DNA of 64,000 nucleotides from Streptomyces aidingensis (GCF_900112355.1 NZ_FOLM01000013.1:1-64000); one strand, 5' to 3'; shown: positions 7,841 to 16,670, counted from the stretch's first letter. The notes: generated from the letters alone by a model not told the origin. Made by a program: numbers and translations.

Positions 7841-8934
7841 GTGCGGGGGTTCCCTTCTGTGGTGATCCAGAACTCTTGCGCGCTGTGGTCGGAGAGACCC
7901 GGGCTGTCGCGGAACCGGTACCGGTGGAGCCGCACGCCGGGGTCGTGGAAGGTGAAGTCGAGCTGCCACAGGGGCAGCCGGCGGGCGTCCCAGGAGACCG
8001 GGTACACCCCGCCGTCGGTGGGCCGGGCGCGCACCAGAAGGTCGTCCAGCCGGTCCAGTTCGCCCATGGCGGGCGTGGTGTTGAGGTCCCCCGCGACCAG
8101 GCGGGGGACCGCGGTGCAGAGCAGATCGCCGGTGAGCGAGGTCCAGGCGGCGGTGCGGCGCAGGGACTGCCGGCGGACGCCCTTGAGGAACGCCGGGGTG
8201 AAGACACCGTCGGAGGTGTCGAGCTGTACCGGGATATGGGTGTTGTACAGGGCGATGATCCCCCCGCCCGTGCGGACGTCGGTGCGCAGGGTCTTGGCCC
8301 GCCAGAAGGCGGGGAAGTCGGTGCCGGGCGGCGCCGAGTCGTATCCCGGGGGATCGGTCAGGGCGCGGCTGCCGGCCACCGGCAGCCGGGACAGCGTCAG
8401 CAGCTCCCCGGCGGTGATGATCCGGTAGCCGGGGAACTCGCGGCGCAGCCGGGCGGTGTCGTCGACGGGCAGGGGGGTGTCGCTGTCCGCCCGCCAGTTC
8501 AGATACTCCTGGATCAGATAGACGTCGGCGTCGAAGGAGCGCAGATAGGCGTAGAAGGCGTCCGGGTCGTCGTCCTGGTGCCAGTAGAGCGCGTTCCAGG
8601 CGACGATGTGCACCGCGTCCGGCGGTACGCGTCCCGGGCCGCGGCCCCAGCCGCCGAGGTCCAGCCCGGACTGCCCGGCGCCGAGCGCGAAGGCGACCGC
8701 GCAGGCGACGACGGGCAGCCAGCGCCGGGGGCGGCGCCGCGGCCCCGGCCCGGCCAGCGCGGCCGGCACCGCCGGCGCCGCCAGCACCAGCGGGGCCAGG
8801 GCCAGCAGCAGCGGCGGCGCCAGATCGGCCAGCAGCATCGGCCACCACCGCCCGGACAGGGCGGTGTGCAGCAGGACGTAGCCGAGCCAGGCGAAGGCCG
8901 CGGCGGCGACGAGCCGGGACGCGCGCCGCTTCAC
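7837..8934 (-). CDS. Membrane-anchored endonuclease/exonuclease/phosphatase (EEP) family hydrolase
   Basis: A 365-residue protein with about three N-terminal membrane segments (residues 1-95), followed by an EEP domain. Catalytic landmarks are present: HIVAWNALYWHQ (Asn), DVYLIQEYLN (metal-binding Glu), YNTHIP (His), VAGDLNTTP (Asp and Asn) and SPGLSDHS (Asp-His). The catalytic domain probably faces outward and cleaves a phosphodiester or pyrophosphate bond. The GTG at 8934 overlaps the upstream glycosyltransferase stop (GTGA). A paralogue with lost catalytic residues lies at 18255-19385. The operon suggests a lipid-phosphate or glycan substrate rather than nucleic acid. Confidence 0.85.
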   Translation of the reverse strand: MKRRASRLVAAAAFAWLGYVLLHTALSGRWWPMLLADLAPPLLLALAPLVLAAPAVPAALAGPGPRRRPRRWLPVVACAVAFALGAGQSGLDLGGWGRGPGRVPPDAVHIVAWNALYWHQDDDPDAFYAYLRSFDADVYLIQEYLNWRADSDTPLPVDDTARLRREFPGYRIITAGELLTLSRLPVAGSRALTDPPGYDSAPPGTDFPAFWRAKTLRTDVRTGGGIIALYNTHIPVQLDTSDGVFTPAFLKGVRRQSLRRTAAWTSLTGDLLCTAVPRLVAGDLNTTPAMGELDRLDDLLVRARPTDGGVYPVSWDARRLPLWQLDFTFHDPGVRLHRYRFRDSPGLSDHSAQEFWITTEGNPRT

Positions 8935-9962
8935 GGGGCGGGCTGGGGCACGGCCGGTGGGCCGTAGAGCCGGCGGAACGCGGGGGAGCAGAGCCAGTGC
9001 AGCGCACCGGCGGCCACCCCGGCCGCGATGGCCACGTTGACCAGCCAGTGCACGGCCGTGAAGTAGCCGAGGAAGATCCATCCGCGCTGCCGGGCCACGA
9101 ACCGGTACATGCCCGCGTCGGCGGCCAGGGACACCCCCAGGGCGAGGGCGACGGCGATCAGCCCGTAGAGGGAGAAGGCCACCGTCGGCAGCAGGGCCAG
9201 CGAGGCCAGGGCGGCCAGTGAGCCGCCGGCCCGGGAGGAGGTCTCGAAACCGCGGGCGAACTTGCGGCGCTCCGCGTAGAGCGGCACCCGGGCGTGCCCG
9301 CGCTTGAACAGCTTGCGCAGCAGCGGGACCAGCTCGGCGTCGTGGTCGTGGCGGGACCGGATCAGCGGGGTGAGCAGCAGCCGGTGCCGCTGGGTCAGCC
9401 GGTTGCCGTAGTCGACCTCCTCGGTGTTGCGCAGCCGCTCGTTGAACGGCCCGACCTCCTCCAGGACGCTGCGGCGGACGGCGCAGGAGGCCGGGAAGAG
9501 GAAGGAGATGTCCCCGGCGGAGCTGATCGACCAGTAGTGGTACTGGAGCCCGCGGTACTCCTCCACCCGGCTGTCCCGGATCAGCGGCTCGGGATCGTGG
9601 ATCCCGCAGACGGCGCCCACGTCGGGCTGGTCGCCCAGCAGGCGGACGGCGGTGGCCACGGCGTCCGGCGCCAGGGCCACGTCCGAGTCGACGAAGAAGC
9701 AGATCTCGCCGCTGGATTCGGCGATGCCGAGATTGCGGGCGCCCGCGACGCCCAGATTGCGCGGGGTGCGGATCACGGTGACGCCGAGCGATTCGGCGAT
9801 GGCCACGGAGTCGTCGGTGGAGCCGTCGTCGACCATGATCAGCTCGATGCGCCGATAGCTCTGGTCGAGGATCGCGCGCAGGCACAGCCGCAGCGAGGCG
9901 GCGTAGTTGTAGTTCGGCACGATCACCGAGACCAGGGGCGTCGGCGGGGTCTGTTCGGGCAT
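8931..9962 (-). CDS. GT2 family glycosyltransferase with C-terminal membrane segments (copy C)
   Basis: A 343-residue GT-A enzyme. PLVSVIVPNYNYAASLRLCLRAI starts the fold, DDGSTDDS binds the nucleotide, CFFVDSDVAL is the DxD metal motif, and the acceptor region ends at SRHDHDAEL. Residues from about 245 form three to four transmembrane helices, so it acts at the cytoplasmic membrane, probably on a lipid-linked acceptor. It closely resembles the upstream enzyme at 9962-11029 and more distantly the one at 15550-16602. Start ATG 9962 shares one base with the upstream stop (TGATG). Confidence 0.9.
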   Translation of the reverse strand: MPEQTPPTPLVSVIVPNYNYAASLRLCLRAILDQSYRRIELIMVDDGSTDDSVAIAESLGVTVIRTPRNLGVAGARNLGIAESSGEICFFVDSDVALAPDAVATAVRLLGDQPDVGAVCGIHDPEPLIRDSRVEEYRGLQYHYWSISSAGDISFLFPASCAVRRSVLEEVGPFNERLRNTEEVDYGNRLTQRHRLLLTPLIRSRHDHDAELVPLLRKLFKRGHARVPLYAERRKFARGFETSSRAGGSLAALASLALLPTVAFSLYGLIAVALALGVSLAADAGMYRFVARQRGWIFLGYFTAVHWLVNVAIAAGVAAGALHWLCSPAFRRLYGPPAVPQPAP

Positions 9963-11029
9963 CAGGCACTCCTCGCGGGGGCGGCGAGCGGGGCGTCGTA
10001 GGTGTGCCGGAAACGGGCGGACAGCAGCCACTGCGCCAGTCCGGCGAAGACGGCGAGGGCGACCGTGACGTTCACCAGGAACCACACCGCGGTGAAGTAG
10101 CCGCAGAACCACAGGCCCTTGCGGCGCAGCACCATCCGGTACATGCCGCCGTCGAAGACGACGGAGAGGACCACCAGCAGCACCGGCAGCAGCAGCGCCC
10201 ACAGTCCCGCCAGGGCGGCGAGCGGGGCGGTCAGCACGGCGCCCAGCGCGGCCAGGGTGGCCCAGCCGCGCAGCCCGTTGGAGGGCCCGCCGGAGAAGTC
10301 CGGGCGGCGCAGGTAGAGCGGCATGTGCATGCGCGCCCGGTGGAACATCTTGCTGATCAGCACCCGCAGGGTGTCGTCGTGGTCGTGGCGGCCGTGCACC
10401 GCCTCGGTGAGCACGATGCGGTAGCGGGCGGACAGCCGGTGGCCGTAGTCGGCGTTCTCGCTGTGGCGCAGCGCCGGGTCGAACCCGCCGACCTCTTCCC
10501 AGACGTCCCGGCGGACCGCGAACAGCGCCGTGTAGACGGTGGAGATGTCGCCCTGGCCGCCGTGGATCCAGGCGTAGAGCTGGAGGCTGCGCACCTCCTC
10601 GACCAGGCTGTCGCGGATCAGCGGCTCGGCGTCGTAGGTGCCGCAGACCCCGCCGACCGAGGGGTCGCCGGTGAGCAGGGCGGCGGCGCCCGCGACCGCG
10701 TCCGGGGCGAGCGCCACATCGGAGTCGAGGAAGAACAGCACCTCGCCGCCGGCCCGCTCGGCACCCAGATTGCGGGCCGCGGGCGCGCCGATGTTCTCCG
10801 GGGTGACGGTGACGTCGGCGCCGTACTCGTGCGCGATGGCGACCGAGTCGTCGGTGCTGCGGTCGTCGACCACGATCACTTCGATGTTGGGGTAGGTCTG
10901 GGCGCGCACCGACTCCAGGCAGAGGCGCAGGGTGCGCGCGTAGTTGTAGTTGGGGATGATCACCGAGACCAGGGGCGGCTCGGCCGGAGTGTTCGGTGTG
11001 GCCGGTGTGGTCGTCAAGGCTGGTTCCAT
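9962..11029 (-). CDS. GT2 family glycosyltransferase with C-terminal membrane segments (copy B)
   Basis: A 355-residue GT2 enzyme with the same plan as its downstream neighbour: PPLVSVIIPNYNYARTLRLCLESV, DDRSTDDS, LFFLDSDVALAPDAV (DxD) and GRHDHDDTL, followed by membrane helices from about residue 250. The N-terminal 20 residues are Thr/Pro-rich. Blocks such as EPLIRDSLVEE and GYFTAV are shared with copy C almost unchanged, indicating tandem duplication with later specialisation. Its start overlaps the end of the prenyltransferase gene by 16 bp. Confidence 0.9.
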   Translation of the reverse strand: MEPALTTTPATPNTPAEPPLVSVIIPNYNYARTLRLCLESVRAQTYPNIEVIVVDDRSTDDSVAIAHEYGADVTVTPENIGAPAARNLGAERAGGEVLFFLDSDVALAPDAVAGAAALLTGDPSVGGVCGTYDAEPLIRDSLVEEVRSLQLYAWIHGGQGDISTVYTALFAVRRDVWEEVGGFDPALRHSENADYGHRLSARYRIVLTEAVHGRHDHDDTLRVLISKMFHRARMHMPLYLRRPDFSGGPSNGLRGWATLAALGAVLTAPLAALAGLWALLLPVLLVVLSVVFDGGMYRMVLRRKGLWFCGYFTAVWFLVNVTVALAVFAGLAQWLLSARFRHTYDAPLAAPARSA

Positions 11030-12021
11030 GCGGTCGTGGCGGGCAGGGACTGGTTGCCGGCGAGCAGCGCCACCAGCAGGAAGGTCAGCGCGAACAGCGC
11101 GATGCAGATGATCAGGGGCCGGTCTCTGAGCAGCACCCGCACCGGATCGGCGCCGCCGCGTTCGACGACGAGCACCTGGAGGTAGCGGAAGAGGCCGAAC
11201 AGCAGGAACGGCGTGGCGAACAGCACCGCCTGGGAGGTGTAGTCGCCCAGCGGGGCGTCCTGGCTGAGGTACACCAGCGTGGACACCATGGTGACCGCCA
11301 TGCACAGCACGAGCATCTGGTCGATCAGATGGGCGGTGTAGCCGCGCAGCGCGCGCCGGCCCGCCGGCCCGTTGGTGACCAGTTCGTGCCGCCGCTTGCC
11401 CAGGATCAGCACCAGGCAGACCGCGAGCACCGCGGTCATCAGCCACTGCGAGACGGGCCGGTCCACGGCCACATGGCCGGCCACCAGCCGCAACTGGAAG
11501 CCGATCGACACCAGGAAGGCATCCAGCAGCGGCACATGCTTGAGACCGGCGCTGTAGGCCAGGTTGAGCAGCAGATAGGCGGCGACCGGCAGCCACTGCG
11601 CGGGCGGGCTGGTGGCCAGCAGCGCCGCCACCGCGGCAAGGCAGCCGGCCAGCAGCCCGGCGGCGGTCACCACGCCGACCCGCCCGGACGCCAGGGGCCG
11701 GTTCCGCTTGACCGGGTGCAGCCGGTCGCTCTTGCGGTCGGCCAGGTCGTTGCCGACGTAGACGGCCGCCGACGCGAAGACGAAGACGGCGGTCATCCAC
11801 AGCAACTGGCCCAGCGCCCACGGCGTCCAGGCCCGGGTGGCCAGGGCGACCAGGGCCATGCTGTAGACATTCTTCGCCCACTGCTGCGGACGCAGCAGGG
11901 CGACCATGTCCTGGATGCGGGCGCGGCTGCGGGCGGGCGGGCCGGCCGGGTCCTCGGGGAGCGTCAGCGGTGGTGCGGGCGGCGGGCTGAGGGCCCCGCC
12001 GGGGAACGGTTTGGGTGTCAC
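11014..12021 (-). CDS. UbiA prenyltransferase family protein, decaprenyl-phosphate phosphoribosyltransferase-like
   Basis: A 335-residue multi-pass membrane enzyme (about eight to nine helices). The first Asp-rich motif is NDLADRKSDRLHPVKRNRPLASG, and the second region is YSAGLKHVPLLDAFLVS. This pattern, with HPxKxxRPLASG, is that of the DPPR-synthase branch of UbiA (Mycobacterium Rv3806c), which transfers 5-phosphoribose from PRPP to a polyprenyl phosphate. It would supply a polyprenyl-P-ribose donor or carrier to the neighbouring transferases. GTG 12021 is used; a 30-40 residue Pro-rich tail precedes MVALLRPQQWAKN, so a shorter start is possible. Confidence 0.85.
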   Translation of the reverse strand: MTPKPFPGGALSPPPAPPLTLPEDPAGPPARSRARIQDMVALLRPQQWAKNVYSMALVALATRAWTPWALGQLLWMTAVFVFASAAVYVGNDLADRKSDRLHPVKRNRPLASGRVGVVTAAGLLAGCLAAVAALLATSPPAQWLPVAAYLLLNLAYSAGLKHVPLLDAFLVSIGFQLRLVAGHVAVDRPVSQWLMTAVLAVCLVLILGKRRHELVTNGPAGRRALRGYTAHLIDQMLVLCMAVTMVSTLVYLSQDAPLGDYTSQAVLFATPFLLFGLFRYLQVLVVERGGADPVRVLLRDRPLIICIALFALTFLLVALLAGNQSLPATTAWNQP

Positions 12022-12049
12022 AACGAGCCTCCGCGGATGCCGAGCGCGC

Positions 12050-13108
12050 TCAGAAAAAGACCTTGGCGGCGGCGAGCACGCCCTGCCGCCACGGCTGTTG
12101 ACTGGTGTTTCCGCTGGTGGACGTGGTGGTCCTGCCGGAGGTGCGCCACCAGTCGTAGGAGCGCAGCAGCGCCTCCACCGTCGAGTAGCGAGGGCTGAAG
12201 CCCAGCCGGGCCGCGGCCTTGTCGACGCTGACGTAGGAGTCGCCGCGCAGCTTGTGCAGCAGGCGCCCGTACACCGGGGAGAGGCCGACCCGCTGCAGCC
12301 CGCCCAGCAGGGCGACGGCCGGCCCGGCGGGCACCGAGACCACCCGGCGGCCGTGCCCGGCGGCGTCCAGCACCGCCTGGAACTGCTCGCGTACGGTGCC
12401 GAACTCGGTGGCGGCCAGGTTGTAGGTGTCGTTGGCGGTCTCCGGATCGGCATGGACGGCCGTCACCACGCCGTCCACCAGGTCCTCGACCGCCAGCATC
12501 TGGGTCAGCACGTTCCCGCTGCCCAGCACCGGGAAGTTCCGCCCCTCCTCGGCCCATTCGAAGAGCATCGAGAACAGGCCCATCCGGCCCGGGCCGAGGA
12601 AGGTCTTGGGCCGCAGCACGCTCACGCACCGCCCGCGGGCGCGGTACTCCTCGGCGACCAGCTCGGCATCGGCCTTGGCGCCGCTGTAGTCGTCGGTCGG
12701 CTCGCGCGGATACTCCTCGGTGGTCGGCACCACCTTCGGCAGGCCGTAGACCGCGGTCGAGCTGATGTGCACGATCCGTGCCACGCCGGCGGTACCGGCC
12801 GCCTCGAACACCGCGCGGGTGCCGTCCACGATCACCGAGCGGATCTGCTCCCTCGGGTAGCTGGGCAGGGCGGAGGCGGTGTGCACCAGGACATCGGGCT
12901 TGGTCGCGGTCAGGGCGTCGGCGAGACCGGCCGCGTCCCGGATGTCCGCGACGGTCCACTCCTGGCGCTCGTGCAGCCCGGCGGCGGGCTCGCGCAGATC
13001 GATGTCGTGCACCCGGTGGCCGTCGGCGAGCAGCCGGGTGGTGAGGTGGCTGCCCAGCATGCCGGCGGCGCCGGTGACCGCGATGGTCAGCGGGGGTGTC
13101 TCGTTCAC
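12050..13108 (-). CDS. NAD(P)-dependent epimerase/dehydratase (extended SDR)
   Basis: A 352-residue extended short-chain dehydrogenase. The Rossmann motif is TGAAGMLGSHL near the N-terminus; VHTASA follows; the catalytic set is Ser-Thr (HISSTAVYG) and a later YSGAKADAE for the Tyr-xxx-Lys. The Rossmann fold and the RPKTFLGPGR block are typical of nucleotide-sugar 4-epimerases and dehydratases. It probably makes or modifies the sugar that the aminotransferase then aminates, or oxidises the polyprenyl ribose. Start GTG 13108 overlaps the aminotransferase stop (GTGA). Confidence 0.88.
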   Translation of the reverse strand: MNETPPLTIAVTGAAGMLGSHLTTRLLADGHRVHDIDLREPAAGLHERQEWTVADIRDAAGLADALTATKPDVLVHTASALPSYPREQIRSVIVDGTRAVFEAAGTAGVARIVHISSTAVYGLPKVVPTTEEYPREPTDDYSGAKADAELVAEEYRARGRCVSVLRPKTFLGPGRMGLFSMLFEWAEEGRNFPVLGSGNVLTQMLAVEDLVDGVVTAVHADPETANDTYNLAATEFGTVREQFQAVLDAAGHGRRVVSVPAGPAVALLGGLQRVGLSPVYGRLLHKLRGDSYVSVDKAAARLGFSPRYSTVEALLRSYDWWRTSGRTTTSTSGNTSQQPWRQGVLAAAKVFF

Positions 13109-14592
13109 CACAGCGTGCTCACCTTTTCCGTGACGAGCCGTCTGACCAGCTTGGACAGGCCCTGTTCCAGCACGGCGTCCAGGGCCTTCAGGGCGTGCCG
13201 CACATCGTCGTCGGAGGCGACCAGCGGCGGACCGAAGACCAGGGGGTGGCGCCCGTTGAGGGTGTAGTAGGCGTAGACGTCGTGATCCCGGTAGAGGGCG
13301 TTGATCACCGCGGCGGTGACCAGTTTGACCTTGAAGTTCGGGTCCTTGGCCATGCCGCCGGGGGCCAGCTTGGCGACCAGGTCGAGCACCTTGGGCCCGC
13401 CGCTGACGAAGATTCCCCACAGCGCCCCGGCGCCCGCCACGTCGCCGATCGCGTCCGGGTGGCGTTCGGCGATCCGGCGCAGCCCGGGTCCGAGCAGGTC
13501 GCCGATGGCGCGGGCCCGGGCCGGGAAGTCCTCCTCGACCGCCACATTGACCGCCTCGATGGCGGTGGCGCACTCCTCGCCGAAGCCGTAGTAGGTGGTG
13601 GAGGTGGACTGCAGCAGCGCGTCCTGCATGTTGTCGTACGCCTTGCGGAACACCGGTTCCCGGGCCACGAAGGCCGAGACGGAGCTCTTGCCGCCGCCGA
13701 AGGACTTGGAGGTGGTCAGCACATCCGGGATCAGCCCGTCGTAGCGCATGAAGTGGAACAGCGTGCCGGTCTTGCCCCAGCCGGTGTAGATCTCGTCGAA
13801 GATCAGCACGATGTCGTGCCGGGTGCACAGCTCCCGCACCCCGCGCAGGAACTCCTCCGAGCACCAGGTCATGGTGGAGGCGCTGAACGGCTCGATGAGC
13901 AGCGCGTACACATCCCCCGCGTGCTTCTCGACCAGCGCGGCGACGCTGTCCAGGTCGCCGTAGCGGAAGATGTCGATGCCGGGGATGGTGGGAAAGGCGA
14001 ACGTGTTCTGGGAGCTTCCGGTGAGGCCGCCGGAGCCGAGCAGCTTGCCGTGGAAGGCGATGTCGGCCCGCAGCACGGTGGAGCGCCTGCCCCGGTGGTA
14101 CTTGTAGGCCAGCTTGACCGCGCCCTCGACCGCCTCGGCCCCGGAGTTCGGCAGGAACGACATGTTCAGGTCGCCGGGCAGGACGGCGGCCAGATTGTGG
14201 CCGAGCGCCGCCAGATAGGGCGAGAAGTAGGTCTTGTGCACCTCCATCCGCCGCTGCTCGGCGAAGCGCCGGCGGGCGGCCAGGATGCGCGGGTGGTTGT
14301 GGCCGTGGCTGAGCACGCCCACGCCGCCGGTGAAGTCGAGGATCCGGCGGCCGTCCCGCTGGTGGAGGTAGGCGCCCTCGGCCCGTTCCACCAGCTCCCG
14401 GCCGAAGCCGAAGGTGGTCATCAGGGCCACCTGGCTCTTGTTCACATACTCCCGGTACAGGCGTTGCACCTCACCGATGTCCAGCGCCTCGGCGTCATCG
14501 ATGGACATCAGCTTCGGCCGCGCCGCTGCCGGCGCGGGTGCCGGCGCGGGCGTCGGTGTCGGTGCCGGTGTCGGCGGCGGTGATGACGGCAT
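13105..14592 (-). CDS. Class III PLP-dependent aminotransferase
   Basis: A 495-residue fold-type I aminotransferase of class III (ornithine/4-aminobutyrate type). Cofactor residues are visible: SGAEAVEGAVKLA, the Asp of LIFDEIYTGWGKTG and the Schiff-base Lys of TSKSFGGGKS. The first 28 residues are a Pro/Thr/Ala repeat (PTPAPAPAP), encoded by low-complexity DNA. GAGGAG lies 6 nt before the ATG at 14592, so I keep this start although the gene then overlaps the upstream one by 98 bp. In a glycosyltransferase operon it probably aminates a keto or aldehyde intermediate. Confidence 0.88.
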   Translation of the reverse strand: MPSSPPPTPAPTPTPAPAPAPAAARPKLMSIDDAEALDIGEVQRLYREYVNKSQVALMTTFGFGRELVERAEGAYLHQRDGRRILDFTGGVGVLSHGHNHPRILAARRRFAEQRRMEVHKTYFSPYLAALGHNLAAVLPGDLNMSFLPNSGAEAVEGAVKLAYKYHRGRRSTVLRADIAFHGKLLGSGGLTGSSQNTFAFPTIPGIDIFRYGDLDSVAALVEKHAGDVYALLIEPFSASTMTWCSEEFLRGVRELCTRHDIVLIFDEIYTGWGKTGTLFHFMRYDGLIPDVLTTSKSFGGGKSSVSAFVAREPVFRKAYDNMQDALLQSTSTTYYGFGEECATAIEAVNVAVEEDFPARARAIGDLLGPGLRRIAERHPDAIGDVAGAGALWGIFVSGGPKVLDLVAKLAPGGMAKDPNFKVKLVTAAVINALYRDHDVYAYYTLNGRHPLVFGPPLVASDDDVRHALKALDAVLEQGLSKLVRRLVTEKVSTLW

Positions 14593-15553
14593 GGGACTCC
14601 TCGTTTCTCGTGCTCGTGCTCGTGCTGGTGCTCGGGCTGGGACGGGTGCGGGAGCGGGAGAGGGAGAGGGAGCCGAAGCAGACGACCAGGGCGGTGACCA
14701 CCTCGGTGAGCAGACAGAGCAGCCGGCTCGCCACCACGGCGACGCCGACCGCGGTGGGGGGCAGGACGGGGGCCAGGACGAGCGCCAGCAGCACCTCGCG
14801 CACCCCCGCGCCGTCGGGCACCACGACCGCGTAGGAGCCCACCACCATCGCCAGGGCGAACCCGCCGACCGCCGCGGGCAGCGCGGGCAGCGGATCGGCG
14901 CCCAGCAGGATCGCCAGCAGCCACAGATGCAGCCCCGACACGCCCCAGCACAGCAGCTGCACCGCCATCGCCGAGCGCAGCCGCCGGTCGGCGTCGGCGG
15001 GCAGCGTCAGCTCGCGCCGGACCAGCCGGGACGCCCAGACCATCGGCGCGGCCACCCAGGCCGGCCGGATCAGTCCGGCCGCCAGCACCACCGCGGGCAG
15101 GGCCAGCCAGGCCGCCCCCACCCCGAGGGAGGGAGCGATCAGCGCACCGGTGACCAGGCCGGTCACGGTCACCACGGCGAGGCTCAGGCCGAAGGTGGCG
15201 GTCATATGGGCGGGCCGGACGCCGACGCTCTCGGCCAGCCGGATCTGGGCCAGCAGGGTCCAGACCCGGCCGGGCACGTACTTGCCCAGGAAGCTGATGA
15301 AGTACAGCCGGCTGGCCGGCCGGGCCGGCACCGGTCCGGCCAGCCCGGTCAGCAGCCCGCGCCAGGCCACCATGCCCAGCCCGATGCCGGCCACATTGAC
15401 CGCCGCGGCGAGCAGCAGCAGCGGCAGCGCGCCGGGCGTCACCAGTTCGCCGGTGGTCTCCCAGTCCGCCCCGCGCAGCGCCCAGGCGATGCCGGCCGCC
15501 GCCGCGAGGCAGTAGGCGGTGGTCAGCGCCGCGCGCAGCACCCGCCGCTTCAC
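14495..15553 (-). CDS. Flippase-like membrane protein (lysylphosphatidylglycerol synthase TM / UPF0104 family)
   Basis: A 352-residue integral membrane protein with about eight helices and the family landmarks FLGKYVPGRVWTLLAQIRLAE and VVVPDGAGVREVLLALVL. Relatives (AglD-type, MprF N-terminal domain) move or hold lipid-linked groups across the membrane, which fits a glycan operon. GTG 15553 overlaps the upstream transferase stop. The last 45 residues are Ser/Thr/Arg repeats encoded by hexanucleotide repeats and overlap the next gene in another frame; the tail may come from a slippage event that moved the stop codon. Confidence 0.82.
   Translation of the reverse strand: MKRRVLRAALTTAYCLAAAAGIAWALRGADWETTGELVTPGALPLLLLAAAVNVAGIGLGMVAWRGLLTGLAGPVPARPASRLYFISFLGKYVPGRVWTLLAQIRLAESVGVRPAHMTATFGLSLAVVTVTGLVTGALIAPSLGVGAAWLALPAVVLAAGLIRPAWVAAPMVWASRLVRRELTLPADADRRLRSAMAVQLLCWGVSGLHLWLLAILLGADPLPALPAAVGGFALAMVVGSYAVVVPDGAGVREVLLALVLAPVLPPTAVGVAVVASRLLCLLTEVVTALVVCFGSLSLSRSRTRPSPSTSTSTSTRNEESHAVITAADTGTDTDARAGTRAGSGAAEADVHR
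14604..14672. repeat. Hexanucleotide repeat tracts inside the gene overlap
   Basis: About five copies of a CTCGTG-like unit (14605-14640) are followed by GGGAGA/GCGGGA units (14649-14672). The tract lies just upstream of the aminotransferase start and inside the flippase 3' end. Such tracts are prone to slippage. Confidence 0.75.
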
Positions 15554-16602
15554 CGGTCCACCGGGACCCGGGAAGCGGCGCCGGCCCGTCGCAGCGCGGC
15601 GGGGGACAGCGCGCCCCTGGCGGCCCCCAGCACCAGCGTGATCAGCACGGCGGCCTGGGCGGCGAGGAAGAAGACCAGATAGCGGGTGCCGCGCTCCCGG
15701 CGGACGAAGGCCAGCAGTCCGGGGTCGGCCAGCAGCCCGCCGGCCAGCGCGGCGACGGCCGCGACGGCCGGCACCGCCCACCAGCCGCCGGCCGGGGCCG
15801 CGGCGGCCGGCAGCGCCAGCACGGCCAGGCCCAGGGCCAGCGCGGTGGCCGCCACGGCGGCGGGCCGCTGACCGGTCAGTGTGGGAGCGCTCCCGTCATC
15901 CGGGCCCGGCCGGCGGTCCCGCCGTTCGGCGAGCGCCATCGGCACCAGCAGCCGGCTGCGCCGGTACTGCTCGCCCAGCACGGCGCGCCACCGGTCGGCG
16001 TCGTCGTGCCGCCCGGCGACCGTGCCGGTGAGCCGGATCGCGCACAGCGGGCGCAGCCGGATGGACAGCTCGACGTCCTCGCCGTCGCGCAGGCTCTCGT
16101 CGAAGCCGCCGGCCCGCTCCAGCACCTCCCGGCGGATCGCGCCGAGCGCGAACAGGGCGGTGCCGGTCAGGCCCGTGGCACGCCGCCGCCAGTAGTGATT
16201 GCTGAGGATCTTGTAGTGCTCCAGCGGTCCGTCGTCGATCAGCGGAGTGGTCTCGTAAATGCCGTGTACGCAGCCGGTTTCCGGCTCGGCGTCCAGGATG
16301 GCCAGGGCGTTTTCGAGGGCGTCCGGCGCCAGTGCCACATCGGCGTCCACATAGAAGATCACCTCCGCCGTGGTCTCCGCGGCGCCGCGGTTGCGGGCCG
16401 CCGACACGCCCCGGTTGACGGGCTGGTCCACCACCCGCACCCCGGCGGCGCGGGCGACGGCCGCGCTGGCGTCGGTGCTCGCGTCGTCCACCACGACCAC
16501 CTCGTCGGGGGTGACGCGCTGCGCGGCGATGGCCGCGAGACAGGCGGGCAGCGTACGGGCGGCGTTGTAGCACGGCACAACGACGGAGACCGCCGGCGGC
16601 AT
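15550..16602 (-). CDS. GT2 family glycosyltransferase (copy A), first gene of the operon
   Basis: A 350-residue GT-A enzyme: AVSVVVPCYNAARTLPACLAAI, VDDASTDAS and IFYVDADVALAPDAL (DxD variant D-A-D), the acceptor segment GRHDDADRW, and three to four C-terminal helices. It is more diverged from the downstream GT2 enzymes than they are from each other. ATG 16602 is preceded by GAGGAGGGGAG at good spacing; a TTG 18 nt upstream is less likely. It heads a run of nine genes, most overlapping by 1-4 bp, facing the divergent MocR regulator 75 bp away. Confidence 0.9.
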   Translation of the reverse strand: MPPAVSVVVPCYNAARTLPACLAAIAAQRVTPDEVVVVDDASTDASAAVARAAGVRVVDQPVNRGVSAARNRGAAETTAEVIFYVDADVALAPDALENALAILDAEPETGCVHGIYETTPLIDDGPLEHYKILSNHYWRRRATGLTGTALFALGAIRREVLERAGGFDESLRDGEDVELSIRLRPLCAIRLTGTVAGRHDDADRWRAVLGEQYRRSRLLVPMALAERRDRRPGPDDGSAPTLTGQRPAAVAATALALGLAVLALPAAAAPAGGWWAVPAVAAVAALAGGLLADPGLLAFVRRERGTRYLVFFLAAQAAVLITLVLGAARGALSPAALRRAGAASRVPVDR

Positions 16603-16670
16603 GGTTTCTCCCCTCCTCAACGGACACGGCCAGGGGGGAGCGGCGGAATGTGAAGCAGCCTCGCTATCCT

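Noticed and set aside
6863..9007. Apparent 714-residue fusion upstream of the aldo/keto reductase
   Set aside because: The upstream part is an open frame antiparallel or out of frame with the EEP gene; true starts overlap by ATGA.
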